From an uncultured Propionimicrobium sp. (lineage in GTDB: Bacteria; Actinomycetota; Actinomycetes; Propionibacteriales; Propionibacteriaceae): a DNA stretch of 64,000 bases. Shown piece after piece: positions 26,325-34,797 of this stretch (positions within the stretch are counted from its first letter, which is position 1; each line of letters opens with the position of its first letter). The notes beneath the pieces are model-generated. The model searched no databases, was not told the DNA's origin, and saw only the letters and a list, made by a program, of their open reading frames with translations. The translations under genes were made by a program, and so were the position numbers. The stretch is from assembly GCA_946221385.1 (NCBI GenBank), contig CAMIGX010000006.1:82562-146561 (forward strand), in the 5' to 3' direction.

Positions 26325-26660
26325 ATGAAGTTTTCGAAGAATCTGCTCATGATCCTCGGCGGCATCTTGCTGCTGCTCGTCGTCGGATTGAGCGTCTACA
26401 ACTGGATCGAGGTCTACGGACTGCTCCAGGCTGCCCAGCGCTTCGGCACCGAGCAGCGTAACCCCAACTACTTGATCGTGCTGGCCGTAGCCGGCGGTGC
26501 GCTGGGCGGTCTGCTGCTCGGTTTGGGCATCGCGATGCCGCGGCAAACCTTCAAGGCTCGCTACCAAAATCAACTGCGCGCCGATCGTCTCGATGCGGCG
26601 GAGACCGCGGGCTTTAAGGGCGCTTCGACTGCTGAGCGTAAGCAGCCGCCAGCTATCTGA
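26325..26660 (+). CDS. Small two-helix membrane protein
   Basis: A 111-residue protein with two predicted membrane helices (LLMILGGILLLLVVGLSVY, and YLIVLAVAGGALGGLLLGLG) and a charged C-terminal tail (FKARYQNQLRADRLDAAE). The frame is open further upstream, but ATG 26325 begins directly before the first helix. Function unknown. It stands alone between divergent genes. Confidence 0.65.
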   Translation: MKFSKNLLMILGGILLLLVVGLSVYNWIEVYGLLQAAQRFGTEQRNPNYLIVLAVAGGALGGLLLGLGIAMPRQTFKARYQNQLRADRLDAAETAGFKGASTAERKQPPAI

Positions 26661-26705
26661 GGCTGACAGCCCACCGCGCAGCCGAATGACAGCACGAGTT
26701 GCCGA

Positions 26706-27194
26706 TCAGCTCAGCGTCTGGATGACTACCGCGGTCTGTCGAGGTTGCGGCTCAGGTTCTTGAGGGGCCTGGGTCTGCGGCGCACGTTCAGCTTCTGGAC
26801 GCGGCTCCTGCGTGACGACTTCTCGTTCCGTAGCGCTGGTCTGCTCTTCCGGCTTCGGGGCCTCGCTGTGCTCGACTGGCGGTGCCCACGTCTGCTCGCT
26901 GACCGGCGACATCGAAATCGGTTGCGCGGTGTATCGCGGACCAGTGGGGCTATAGGTCGGATAGCTCTTGGACTCAGGAGCGCTCGCGGTGACCGTCACC
27001 ACCTTGGGTTGGCCAGGTGCCGACGCGTTCGACGGACGGCTGAGCAGCAAGGTGCCCGCCAGCAGGGCGCAAACGAGCACGATTGACGCCAAGATCAGCA
27101 GGCCGACCGGCGCCGGTGAGCCTTCGGAATCGACCCGCTCAGTCGACGTCTCTTCCGGTTGGCTGTCAGACCGCTTAGGTGAATTCGTTGCCAT
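26706..27194 (-). CDS. Single-pass membrane protein with Pro/Glu-rich exterior
   Basis: A 162-residue protein with a short charged N-terminus, one membrane helix (VGLLILASIVLVCALLAGTL, about residues 30-49) and an extracytoplasmic low-complexity tail rich in P, E, Q and T. ATG 27194 is chosen over an upstream start because AGGAAAG precedes it. No known domain is seen; a wall-spanning spacer is possible. Confidence 0.6.
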   Translation of the reverse strand: MATNSPKRSDSQPEETSTERVDSEGSPAPVGLLILASIVLVCALLAGTLLLSRPSNASAPGQPKVVTVTASAPESKSYPTYSPTGPRYTAQPISMSPVSEQTWAPPVEHSEAPKPEEQTSATEREVVTQEPRPEAERAPQTQAPQEPEPQPRQTAVVIQTLS

Positions 27195-27239
27195 TGCTTT
27201 CCTAGCCGCCGGCGACGGGATAGCCGCTGGCCACCACAC

Positions 27240-27497
27240 ATCGCATAGTTCGGTCGCCGATAGTCCATTTACTAGGGCGTATTCCAGCTTAACCTGAGAA
27301 ACCTTAACAAACCAGCTGCGTCCTTAAGCTGAAAATTAGGTGGCAACTACGACTCTGGTAACATAGTTAAATCAGTTCGTCTCACGACATGGCGTGAGAC
27401 CGCCTAGACTGCGCACCGCCGCCCGAGCGGCCCCAATGGCAGTCTGCACCGCGGGCTTTAGGGCTGTACTGATGTCCATCGCAACACTCGAGGCAGC
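27240..27497 (+). promoter_or_regulatory. carD promoter/leader region
   Basis: 258 bases upstream of carD. A perfect inverted repeat GTCTCACG/CGTGAGAC with a six-base loop lies at 27,379-27,400. An A/T-rich segment with TAACATAG at about 27,359-27,366 could be a promoter -10 region. Regulatory meaning of the inverted repeat is unknown. Confidence 0.45.
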
Positions 27498-28031
27498 ATG
27501 CAGCTAGAAGTCGGTCAGATCGTCATCCACCCCCACCACGGTCCAGCGGCTGTTACGAGCATCATCACTCGTACCGTCAAGGGCCAGCCAATGGATTACG
27601 CAGAACTCGAAGTTCAGGGCAATAAGCTGCGCGTCAGCATTCCCGTCTCGAAGGCCGAAGAAATCGGCATTCGAGATATCGCCTGTGATTCTCAACTCGA
27701 CAAGTTAACCGAGGTCTTGTGTGCGCCGACGGTCAATGAAGAGACGCAGTGGTCGCGTCGTTACAAGGCCAATCGGGCGTCAATGGCTACCGGCGACCCG
27801 CTGCAGCTGGCGGCAGTCGTGCGCGACCTGGTGCGTCGCCGCGAACGGGGCTCGCTGTCGCTGGGCGAACGTGATCTGTTGAAGGAAGCTTCCGCGCCGC
27901 TGCTGGCTGAGATTGCGCTGGCCGTCGAGGTGGACGAAGACAAGGCCCGCGAGATCATGTTCTCGATGATCATGGACGAGTCGACCCACGCGCTGGACGT
28001 TGCTCGTGGCCAGGTGGCTGAGGCAGTCTAA
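27498..28031 (+). CDS. carD: CarD-family RNA polymerase-binding regulator
   Basis: A 177-residue CarD/CdnL protein. The N-terminal RNA-polymerase-interacting Tudor-like domain (LEVGQIVIHPHHGPAAVTSI, about residues 3-60) is followed by the helical DNA-binding domain containing the conserved WSRRYKANRASMATGD and the GERDLLKEA segment. CarD stabilizes open promoter complexes, especially at rRNA promoters, and is essential in mycobacteria. The N-terminus (VIHPHHGPAAV) is slightly divergent from the usual VVYPHHGA. A terminator follows. Confidence 0.94.
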   Translation: MQLEVGQIVIHPHHGPAAVTSIITRTVKGQPMDYAELEVQGNKLRVSIPVSKAEEIGIRDIACDSQLDKLTEVLCAPTVNEETQWSRRYKANRASMATGDPLQLAAVVRDLVRRRERGSLSLGERDLLKEASAPLLAEIALAVEVDEDKAREIMFSMIMDESTHALDVARGQVAEAV

Positions 28032-28047
28032 GCAAAGATTTCAAAGT

Positions 28048-28078
28048 GGGGCGTCGCAGCAGCGGCGCCCTTCTTTTT
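28048..28078 (+). terminator. Terminator of carD
   Basis: GGGCGTCGC and GCGGCGCCC form an imperfect stem around AGCA, followed by TTCTTTTT. It starts about 16 bases after the carD stop. Confidence 0.85.
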
Positions 28079-28217
28079 ACCTGGGGGTCTTTCTGCCTGG
28101 GTCGTCCAGGGCGCTAGATGCGAGAGTCGCGCACGGATGTTGCGGGCAGCGTCCCGATTCTTGGTTGCTTAGACCATAGGTCAGTCTGGTTGACCCGCCG
28201 CTGCAGGCGCTGGTCAG

Positions 28218-28868
28218 CTAGCCGCAGGTGACGCCGGTGGCGTGCACGGGGCAGTAGCCGTCCGGATTAGCGTCGAGATATTGCTGGTGATAGTCCTCGG
28301 CGTAATAAAACGGTGCGGACGCCTCGAGTTGGGTCTTGATCGTGCCGTATCCGGCTGCGGTCAACTGCTCTTGGAAATCAGCTAGCGCGGCCCTTGCTTG
28401 CTCGGCTTGCTCGTCATCGACCGGAAATAGTGCCGAGCGATATTGGGTACCGACGTCATTGCCTTGACGATTGCCCTGCGTGGGATCGTGATTTTCCAAG
28501 AAGACCTTGAGCAGCTGCTGATAGCTGGTCTGCGCAGGATCGAACACGACCCGCACCGTCTCGGTATGACCGGTTTGGCCTGAGCAAGTCTCGCGATAAT
28601 TCGGATTGGGGGTGTATCCGCCTAGATAGCCGACCGCCGTCATCAGCACGCCAGGCTCATTCCAGAACAGCTTCTCTGCGCCCCAAAAACAGCCCATCGC
28701 GAATAGCGCTTCTTGAGCCTGCTTGGAACGTACTTGTTGGTCATAGCTGTCCAAGGTTTGACCGAAAATGCGATGTTGGAACCGCGCCGGATCGAGCACC
28801 GCTACTTCGCGGCCGGGCAGCGCGCGTTGCGCGTCAACAGGCTTAGGGGCGCTGAAAAAGGGGAGCAT
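28218..28868 (-). CDS. msrA: Peptide methionine-S-sulfoxide reductase MsrA
   Basis: A 216-residue MsrA that repairs oxidized methionine (S-epimer) using thioredoxin. The catalytic motif GCFWGAEKLFW is at about residues 59-69. YLGGYTPNPNYRETCSGQTGHTE carries the substrate loop, and the recycling cysteines sit in the C-terminal CPVHATGVTCG. The 45-residue N-terminal extension is typical of actinobacterial MsrA. Cytosolic. Confidence 0.95.
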   Translation of the reverse strand: MLPFFSAPKPVDAQRALPGREVAVLDPARFQHRIFGQTLDSYDQQVRSKQAQEALFAMGCFWGAEKLFWNEPGVLMTAVGYLGGYTPNPNYRETCSGQTGHTETVRVVFDPAQTSYQQLLKVFLENHDPTQGNRQGNDVGTQYRSALFPVDDEQAEQARAALADFQEQLTAAGYGTIKTQLEASAPFYYAEDYHQQYLDANPDGYCPVHATGVTCG

Positions 28869-28912
28869 CCCGCAAGTTTAGTCGACGGGACCGGCCGATG
28901 GGGTGACGACTC

Positions 28913-29599
28913 TCACGCCGGCAGCTGCCATTCGATTGGTTGGGCGTCCTGCGCCACCAGCGCAGCATTTGCGCGGCTGAATGGCCGAGATCCGAAAAAG
29001 CCGCCGGCTGCTGATAACGGCGAGGGATGAGCCGAAGCAATGATTGGAACTTCGCGGGCCCGCAAGCGTGGCGTCAAAGTCTGCGCGTCGCGTCCCCACA
29101 AGATCGCTACCAGCGGGCCGCCGCGCTCGAGCAGCGCGTCAATCGCGCACTCGGTGACGGGCTCCCAACCTTTACCGTGATGGGATCCGGCGCGGCCTGG
29201 CTGGACGGTCAGGCAGCGATTCAACAAGAGCACGCCTTGGTCAAACCAGGCGCTCAGATCACCATGCTCGGCAGGATCGATCCCGAGATCTGTTTGCAGT
29301 TCGCGGTAGATATTCGTCAATGATCGGGGCAGCGGACGGACATCCCGGTCGACGGCGAAGCTCAACCCGATCGGGTGGCCAGGAGTCGGATAGGGGTCTT
29401 GGCCGACGATCAACACTCGCACTTCAGCGAGGGGACGGGTGAAAGCACGAAGCACTAACTCTCCGCGCGGCAGATAGCCGCGCCCTGCTGCGACCTCAGC
29501 GCGCAGGAAGTCGCCCATCCGATGCACCTGCGATTCGACGGGTGCCAACGCAGCTGCCCAATCAGTCGCGACGAGATCTGCCAGGGGCTGAGCATTCAT
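28913..29599 (-). CDS. ung: Uracil-DNA glycosylase
   Basis: Family 1 UDG of 228 residues that excises uracil from DNA. The catalytic water-activating loop GQDPYPTPGHPIGLSF and the minor-groove loop HPSPLSAAGGFFGS are intact. The start is ATG 29599. It lies 44 bases upstream of msrA on the same strand and may be co-transcribed, giving a small damage-repair pair. Confidence 0.96.
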   Translation of the reverse strand: MNAQPLADLVATDWAAALAPVESQVHRMGDFLRAEVAAGRGYLPRGELVLRAFTRPLAEVRVLIVGQDPYPTPGHPIGLSFAVDRDVRPLPRSLTNIYRELQTDLGIDPAEHGDLSAWFDQGVLLLNRCLTVQPGRAGSHHGKGWEPVTECAIDALLERGGPLVAILWGRDAQTLTPRLRAREVPIIASAHPSPLSAAGGFFGSRPFSRANAALVAQDAQPIEWQLPA

Positions 29600-29750
29600 G
29601 GGTCAAGTCAAGCACGTCCCTTGCTCGATGCTGCTCGACGCTGATCATCGCTGACGGCAGGCTGCTGGCCGCTTCGCTGTTCGAGATATCTGAGTCATCC
29701 TGGCAAGTCAAAGTGGGCAGTGACTTGGAATTTTTGCTTGACTTGAAGAT

Positions 29751-30737
29751 ATGCGACGTAAATCTGCCGCCCTGCTAGCGACCGTACTTTGCGCTGCCTC
29801 ATTGGCTTCGTGCGCCTCGAATTCCGCCCCGACCTCAGATCCCAGCGGCGCCTCCCAAGGCGCTCAAAGTGCAAAGGCGAGCGCCGCGTCCAGCAGTGCC
29901 GTCAGCACGCCGACGCCTACCCCGACTCCCACCCCGACACCAACCTTGCCTGGTGGTGCTCGACAGGTCTTCCCGCAACATCGACTGTGCGGCTACGTCG
30001 GCTATCCAGGCGCGCCCGGCCAAGGACGGCTCGGCATCGGCGAGCTGCAGCAGCGCGTCGATGAAATGAAGCAGCTGTGCCAGCAATATGCCGGTGACCG
30101 TAAGGTCTTGCCCGTCATGGAATTGATCGCCGCGACGATCCAGCCAGCTCCTGGACCTGATGGCATGTGGCGCACCCAGATCGATCACAAGATCATCGAT
30201 GAATGGTTGGCCGTGGCGCGCGCTAATGGTGCGATCTTGTTGTTGAACATCCAGCCTGGCCAGGCCCGTTTCGTCGATGAAGCTAAGGCCTTGGAGAAGT
30301 ATCTAAGTCAGCCTGACGTCGGTCTCGCGCTCGATCCCGAATGGTCGATGAAGCCAGGTCAGGTGCCGATGCAGCAATTTGGTTCAACGACTGGTGCCGA
30401 GCTGGATGCGGTTTCCGAATATCTGGCTGGCTTGGTCAAGAAGCACAATCTGCCGCAAAAGGTGATGCTCTATCACATCCTCAATGTCAACATTTTGAGT
30501 GACGAAGCTGCCTTGCAGGATCGTCCTGAAGTGGCCCCCATTAAGGCTGTGGACGGTATCGGCGCGCCGGCTGCGAAGATCCACACCTATCAGCAGGTGA
30601 CGGCCAACACCCCGTCCTATGTCACCCCTGGCTTCAAGCTGTTCTATGAGGAGGATGTGCAGACCTCCGGGGTCTTGATGACTCCTGAAGAGGTGCTGGC
30701 GATCGACCCGAATCTGGGCTACGTCTTGTACGAGTGA
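29751..30737 (+). CDS. Putative lipoprotein with TIM-barrel-like domain
   Basis: A 328-residue secreted protein with a lipobox LASC (Cys 21), then an S/A/T-P repeat linker (TPTPTPTPTPTPT) of about 45 residues. A globular part follows with alternating strands and helices (KVLPVMELIA, GAILLLNIQPG, VGLALDPEWSM, KVMLYHILN) reminiscent of a glycosidase-like barrel. A conserved D-P-E-W is suggestive of catalytic acids, but I cannot assign a family with certainty. Likely attached to the outer membrane face and extending through the wall. Confidence 0.7.
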   Translation: MRRKSAALLATVLCAASLASCASNSAPTSDPSGASQGAQSAKASAASSSAVSTPTPTPTPTPTPTLPGGARQVFPQHRLCGYVGYPGAPGQGRLGIGELQQRVDEMKQLCQQYAGDRKVLPVMELIAATIQPAPGPDGMWRTQIDHKIIDEWLAVARANGAILLLNIQPGQARFVDEAKALEKYLSQPDVGLALDPEWSMKPGQVPMQQFGSTTGAELDAVSEYLAGLVKKHNLPQKVMLYHILNVNILSDEAALQDRPEVAPIKAVDGIGAPAAKIHTYQQVTANTPSYVTPGFKLFYEEDVQTSGVLMTPEEVLAIDPNLGYVLYE

Positions 30738-30802
30738 CCCGGCTCAGCTGGCAGGAGCTGGTAGTGCTCGCGGTCGTGAAGGCGATGAGTTGACCAGCCT
30801 CG

Positions 30803-32020
30803 TCATTGGCTGACGGGGGACCGCTGGGCTCCGATAGCGATCCAGCTAGCGATCCCGATGGCCAGCATCAAGATCGAACCGACGGCGAAAGCGGCCTGCA
30901 TCGACCAAGCGTCTGCTAGCGCGCCGGCGACGAGTGGCCCAAGGATGCTACCCAGGTCGCCGATCATCTGGTAGACGGCGACCGGAGTGCCGCGTCCACC
31001 ACCTACCGCGTCACCGATCAATGCGGTGGGGGCCGTCGCCAATGCTGACGAACCCAGCGCGAAGATCGCGAGCAGCACCGTCAACCAGATCACCGACGGA
31101 GCTTGACTGAAAAATAGTGACGTCATAGCGCTGATGACTAGTCCGCTGACCAGCAGCGGCCGTCGCCCGACCTGGTCGACGGCGCGCCCCACCGGGCCCA
31201 GCGCCAGACCCTGCACGACGGCAGCGATCGCCAAGATGACGCCGGTAGTGGTCGTCGGTTCGTCGAGGCTTTCGACGACGATGATCGGGATCAATAGCGA
31301 ACGAGCGCCAAATGATTGCCAGCCGACCGCGAAATTCGTGCCGCAAGCCGCCAGATATCGTGCATCTCCCAGCAGATCTCGGAATGTCTTGGTTTGCCCA
31401 TCCCTCGACTGGGCAGCTGCTTTCGCCGCCTTCGCGTCACTGGTGCGCAGCATCAACCACGCGACGACGGTAGCTGCGACGAGACTGATGGCGTAAAAGA
31501 AGAATGGCGCGCGCAATGAAATTGCCGCCAAGAGCGCTCCGACAGCCGGGCCGGTCATATTGCCAATCAGGAAACTGCCCGAATAGAGCGCGCTAGCTCT
31601 GCCGCGCAGATCGGACGGTGTCGCCGCCAGCAGGATCGTCATCGCCGCCACGCTGAACATTGCCGAGCCGATGCCGCCAAGTCCCCGAGCGACCAAGAAG
31701 GTCGGATAATTCGTCGCGAATCCGCAGGCTGCGCTGCTGATCGCGACGATCAAGGTGCCCAGGCCCAAGGTGATGCGTGCACCCCACCAAGTAAGCACTT
31801 TCGGAACGAAAGGGCTGGTGATCAATCGCAGCACCGGCAAAGCCGCGACGACAGCCCCGATCGCGAAGTTGTTGACGCCGAAACTGCGCGCGACGACCGG
31901 CATGACGGGGATCAGCACCCCGAATCCGATCGCGACTAGCAGGCCGACCAAGCTCAAGACCCAGACATCACGCGGCATGGCTTTCGCGCTGGAGAAGCGA
32001 TCGCGAGGGCTTTTGGGCAC
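30803..32020 (-). CDS. Major facilitator superfamily transporter
   Basis: A 405-residue protein with 12 predicted membrane helices. The first begins VWVLSLVGLLVAIGFGVLIP. A typical antiporter-type loop is seen at GLGGIGSAMFS and the second half repeats the fold (GRAVDQVGRRPLLVSG). It most resembles drug-efflux MFS proteins. Substrate unknown. A soluble loop with SRDGQTKTFRDLLGD joins the two halves. It stands alone and is convergent with the preceding lipoprotein gene. Confidence 0.85.
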   Translation of the reverse strand: MPKSPRDRFSSAKAMPRDVWVLSLVGLLVAIGFGVLIPVMPVVARSFGVNNFAIGAVVAALPVLRLITSPFVPKVLTWWGARITLGLGTLIVAISSAACGFATNYPTFLVARGLGGIGSAMFSVAAMTILLAATPSDLRGRASALYSGSFLIGNMTGPAVGALLAAISLRAPFFFYAISLVAATVVAWLMLRTSDAKAAKAAAQSRDGQTKTFRDLLGDARYLAACGTNFAVGWQSFGARSLLIPIIVVESLDEPTTTTGVILAIAAVVQGLALGPVGRAVDQVGRRPLLVSGLVISAMTSLFFSQAPSVIWLTVLLAIFALGSSALATAPTALIGDAVGGGRGTPVAVYQMIGDLGSILGPLVAGALADAWSMQAAFAVGSILMLAIGIASWIAIGAQRSPVSQ

Positions 32021-32221
32021 TCGTCCAGGTTAGAGCAGCCCAACTGCTCATGCCCGCCCTCGCTCCTAGGCTCGGACCAGGCCGCTAGATTTAACGATTG
32101 ACGTGCAGATCCGCGGCGCCTGCTAGCCGGGACGGGCTAGGGGGCGCTACTATTTGCTCGGCAACGTCGCATAGCCGGCCGGCTGCGAATGTCGCCACCT
32201 CAACTCGCGAAGGGAGTGGCG

Positions 32222-33430
32222 ATGCCGTCTTCGGTTGATCGACCACCGGTCATGACCCCCGAACAAGTCCGCATGTACGTGCCGCGGGCGTTGCGTCTGA
32301 CGGCCGCCTGGGGGTGGCGTCTGCTGGTAGTGGCTGGCATGGTGCTGGTGATTTGGCACGTCGGCGGCCTGCTCAGCTCTGTCGTCATCCCGATCTTCAT
32401 CGCCTTGATGATCACCGCGGCGTTGTTCCCGCTGCACCGTTTCATGACGAACCACAAGTTCCCCAACTGGTTGTCAGCGACATTGTCATTGCTACTGATG
32501 ATCTTGGTGTTGGGTGGCTTGCTGACTTTGGTCGGCACCCAGCTGGCCAGCCAAGGTCCCGAGTTCATCGACAACGCGACCGCCGGTGTGCAGGTCGTCA
32601 TGCAATGGTTAGCCGACGGTCCGCTACACATTAGCCAGGACCAGGTGCAGAGCTGGATCAATGATGTGCTGGCCTCGTTGCAAGCTTCGCAAGCCCAGAT
32701 CGCTGGTGCGGTAGCGAGCTTCGGCGGCACCTTGGGCGTCTTCTTCACTGGACTGACGATCTGTATTTTCGCGGCCTTCTTCTTCTTGATGGATGGCCGC
32801 AATATGACCGACGGCTTCGCCAAGATGGTGCCCGACTACCTGCAAGATTCGGTGCTACCGCCGTTCGCGCGGGGCTGGAACAAGCTGGTCTCCTACATGG
32901 GTGCCTCGGTCGTCGTCGCGTTCATTGACGGCATCGGCGCCGGTGTGGGCGCTTTGATCTTGGGTTCGTCGATGTATTTGGCGATCGGCGTGCTGACCTT
33001 CTTGCTGGCTTTCATCCCGCTGTTGGGTGCCTTCTTGGCCGGCGCCATCGCGACGATCACCGTCTTCGTTTCGCTGGGCCCGGTCAAGGCGATCATCATG
33101 CTGGTCATTTACGTCTCGGTGATCTTCATTGAAGGCAATGTCTTGCAGCCGATGATTTTGGGTAAGGCCGCGCAGATCCACCCATTGATCGTGCTGACCG
33201 GTATCGCGATCGGCGGCAGCCTCGCGGGCATTCCAGGAGCGTTGTTTGCGATTCCGATCGTCGCCTTTGCTAGCGGCATGATGCGACCAGCGGACGAAGA
33301 AAAAGCTGAAGACGACGCCAAGGTCGCAGAGGGCAAGAGCCCGACTGCCGACAAGGACGAAGACGAACCAAGCGATGCCTATCTCGCCGATGACGGTCTA
33401 GCCAGCGGTGCCACGGCAGCTGATCAGTGA
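32222..33430 (+). CDS. AI-2E family transporter
   Basis: A 402-residue membrane protein of the AI-2E (YdiK/PerM-like) family with about eight helices. Examples are LLVVAGMVLVIWHVGGLLSS and AIGVLTFLLAFIPLLGAFLA. The family signature region near the C-terminus, VIFIEGNVLQPMILGKAAQIHPL (split here by its usual loop), is present. The charged tail (DEEKAEDDAKVAEG) is cytosolic. The frame opens at 32189, but ATG 32222 has GGGAG at proper spacing. Family members export diverse solutes; the substrate is unknown. Confidence 0.88.
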   Translation: MPSSVDRPPVMTPEQVRMYVPRALRLTAAWGWRLLVVAGMVLVIWHVGGLLSSVVIPIFIALMITAALFPLHRFMTNHKFPNWLSATLSLLLMILVLGGLLTLVGTQLASQGPEFIDNATAGVQVVMQWLADGPLHISQDQVQSWINDVLASLQASQAQIAGAVASFGGTLGVFFTGLTICIFAAFFFLMDGRNMTDGFAKMVPDYLQDSVLPPFARGWNKLVSYMGASVVVAFIDGIGAGVGALILGSSMYLAIGVLTFLLAFIPLLGAFLAGAIATITVFVSLGPVKAIIMLVIYVSVIFIEGNVLQPMILGKAAQIHPLIVLTGIAIGGSLAGIPGALFAIPIVAFASGMMRPADEEKAEDDAKVAEGKSPTADKDEDEPSDAYLADDGLASGATAADQ

Positions 33431-33490
33431 GCTGCAGCTAATCTTTCGATGCCCCACTGGGGCACAGCGCCGACGAGTAGGATCGGCTGC

Positions 33491-34717
33491 ATGCCAGCTG
33501 ACGCTTCGTCCACTCCGGAATCTTTCTACGACACGGTCTTTGGTGACGGTCGAGCGATCCACCAGACCGGTGACGATGCTGCCCAGTCCGTGCCCGACCA
33601 GCACGTCGCGGCGCGCCGCGCTGAGTCGCCGGTTGATTTCGCCGACAGCGCGCCCTTCACCGCCAGCTATCGCGAGCACAGCGCATCCGATGACGCCTCA
33701 GTAGCCGGCCCAGGATCGGCAAGTTCCCGCCCGTCTTGGCAGCCTGGCGCGCACAGTCAGCATGATCATGACCAGCCCCCAGCCAACGCGATCATTGACG
33801 CGGAAGTGATCGCTGACGACGAGCCAGATCGCGATTTCCAGGGCTCGTTCGATGATCAATCCACGGCCACTGCAGCCACCGAGCAAACCTGGCAGCAACC
33901 CGGGAATCAGCGAGCCGACAAGCAAGAACGCGAAGATCCCGACCTGTTGGCGCAGCTGGGAGGCATCGCCAGCGACATCGGCTCTATCGCTTCGAAATCA
34001 TTCCGCAAATTATTTGCCCCAGCAGAACGCCCAGAGCCTGCTCAAACTCAGCATTCGCGGCCCAATCAGCCGGCGATCGATCGGGTGCGGATCCGCGCGG
34101 TAGGTTGCCGGGTCGAAATCGTCGGTGATCCGTCCGTCGCGACGATTGCCGCCGACGGACCGCATCGCCTGCGGCATGCTGGCGACGTCTTAGAAGTCAT
34201 CGCTGAAGGCCGCAATGTCTCGATGCTCAACGCGATCAACCTGAGCAGCATCAACCCGTTCGCGCCGCGCGGCGAGCAGTGGCGATTCGCCGGTCCGTCG
34301 CTCATTTTGCGGGTCAATCCGGGCGTCATCGTCGACGCGGACGTCACTGGCGGCGGTCTGATGTCGCGCCATCTGCCGCGTTTTGGCAATGTGCGCACCC
34401 AAGTCGCGGGTTTGCAACTGAAAGACGTCGAACAGATCCAAGATGGTTCGATAAATGCCGGCAATGCCGTCATCAGTGGCTCGCTAAGTGACGGACGCTC
34501 GCGACTGAGCGTCGGCGGGGGAAATCTTTCGATTCGTCTGTTTTCGACAGCGAATGTGACTATTCGGTCACTCAACTCGATGGGACGCATCAGCTGGCCT
34601 GATCCTGAACTGCAGGGCCTCAATGAGTACGTCGTCGGTAGCGGCGCGGGTCGGCTAGACATTGACGTGGTCGTTGGCCGCGCGAAGATCGTAGTGCTGC
34701 CTCCGGGCGCGGCGTAA
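33491..34717 (+). CDS. DUF4097-like beta-repeat protein
   Basis: A 408-residue soluble protein. The first 200 residues are low-complexity, D/Q/S-rich. The C-terminal part (from about residue 200, VGCRVEIVGDPSVATIAADG) consists of repeated beta-strands of the type found in DUF4097 adhesin-like proteins (VIVDADVTGGGLMSRHLP, ISGSLSDGRSRLSVGGGN, VVGRAKIVVLPPG). No signal peptide is seen. ATG 33491 is chosen after TAGGAT. Function unknown. Confidence 0.55.
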   Translation: MPADASSTPESFYDTVFGDGRAIHQTGDDAAQSVPDQHVAARRAESPVDFADSAPFTASYREHSASDDASVAGPGSASSRPSWQPGAHSQHDHDQPPANAIIDAEVIADDEPDRDFQGSFDDQSTATAATEQTWQQPGNQRADKQEREDPDLLAQLGGIASDIGSIASKSFRKLFAPAERPEPAQTQHSRPNQPAIDRVRIRAVGCRVEIVGDPSVATIAADGPHRLRHAGDVLEVIAEGRNVSMLNAINLSSINPFAPRGEQWRFAGPSLILRVNPGVIVDADVTGGGLMSRHLPRFGNVRTQVAGLQLKDVEQIQDGSINAGNAVISGSLSDGRSRLSVGGGNLSIRLFSTANVTIRSLNSMGRISWPDPELQGLNEYVVGSGAGRLDIDVVVGRAKIVVLPPGAA

Positions 34718-34797
34718 ATCGCTGGCATTGAGCTCACTTCGACGTCGAATCTTGCTAGCCACACCCGTTTGACACCCAGCTCGCTTACAGTGAATGC

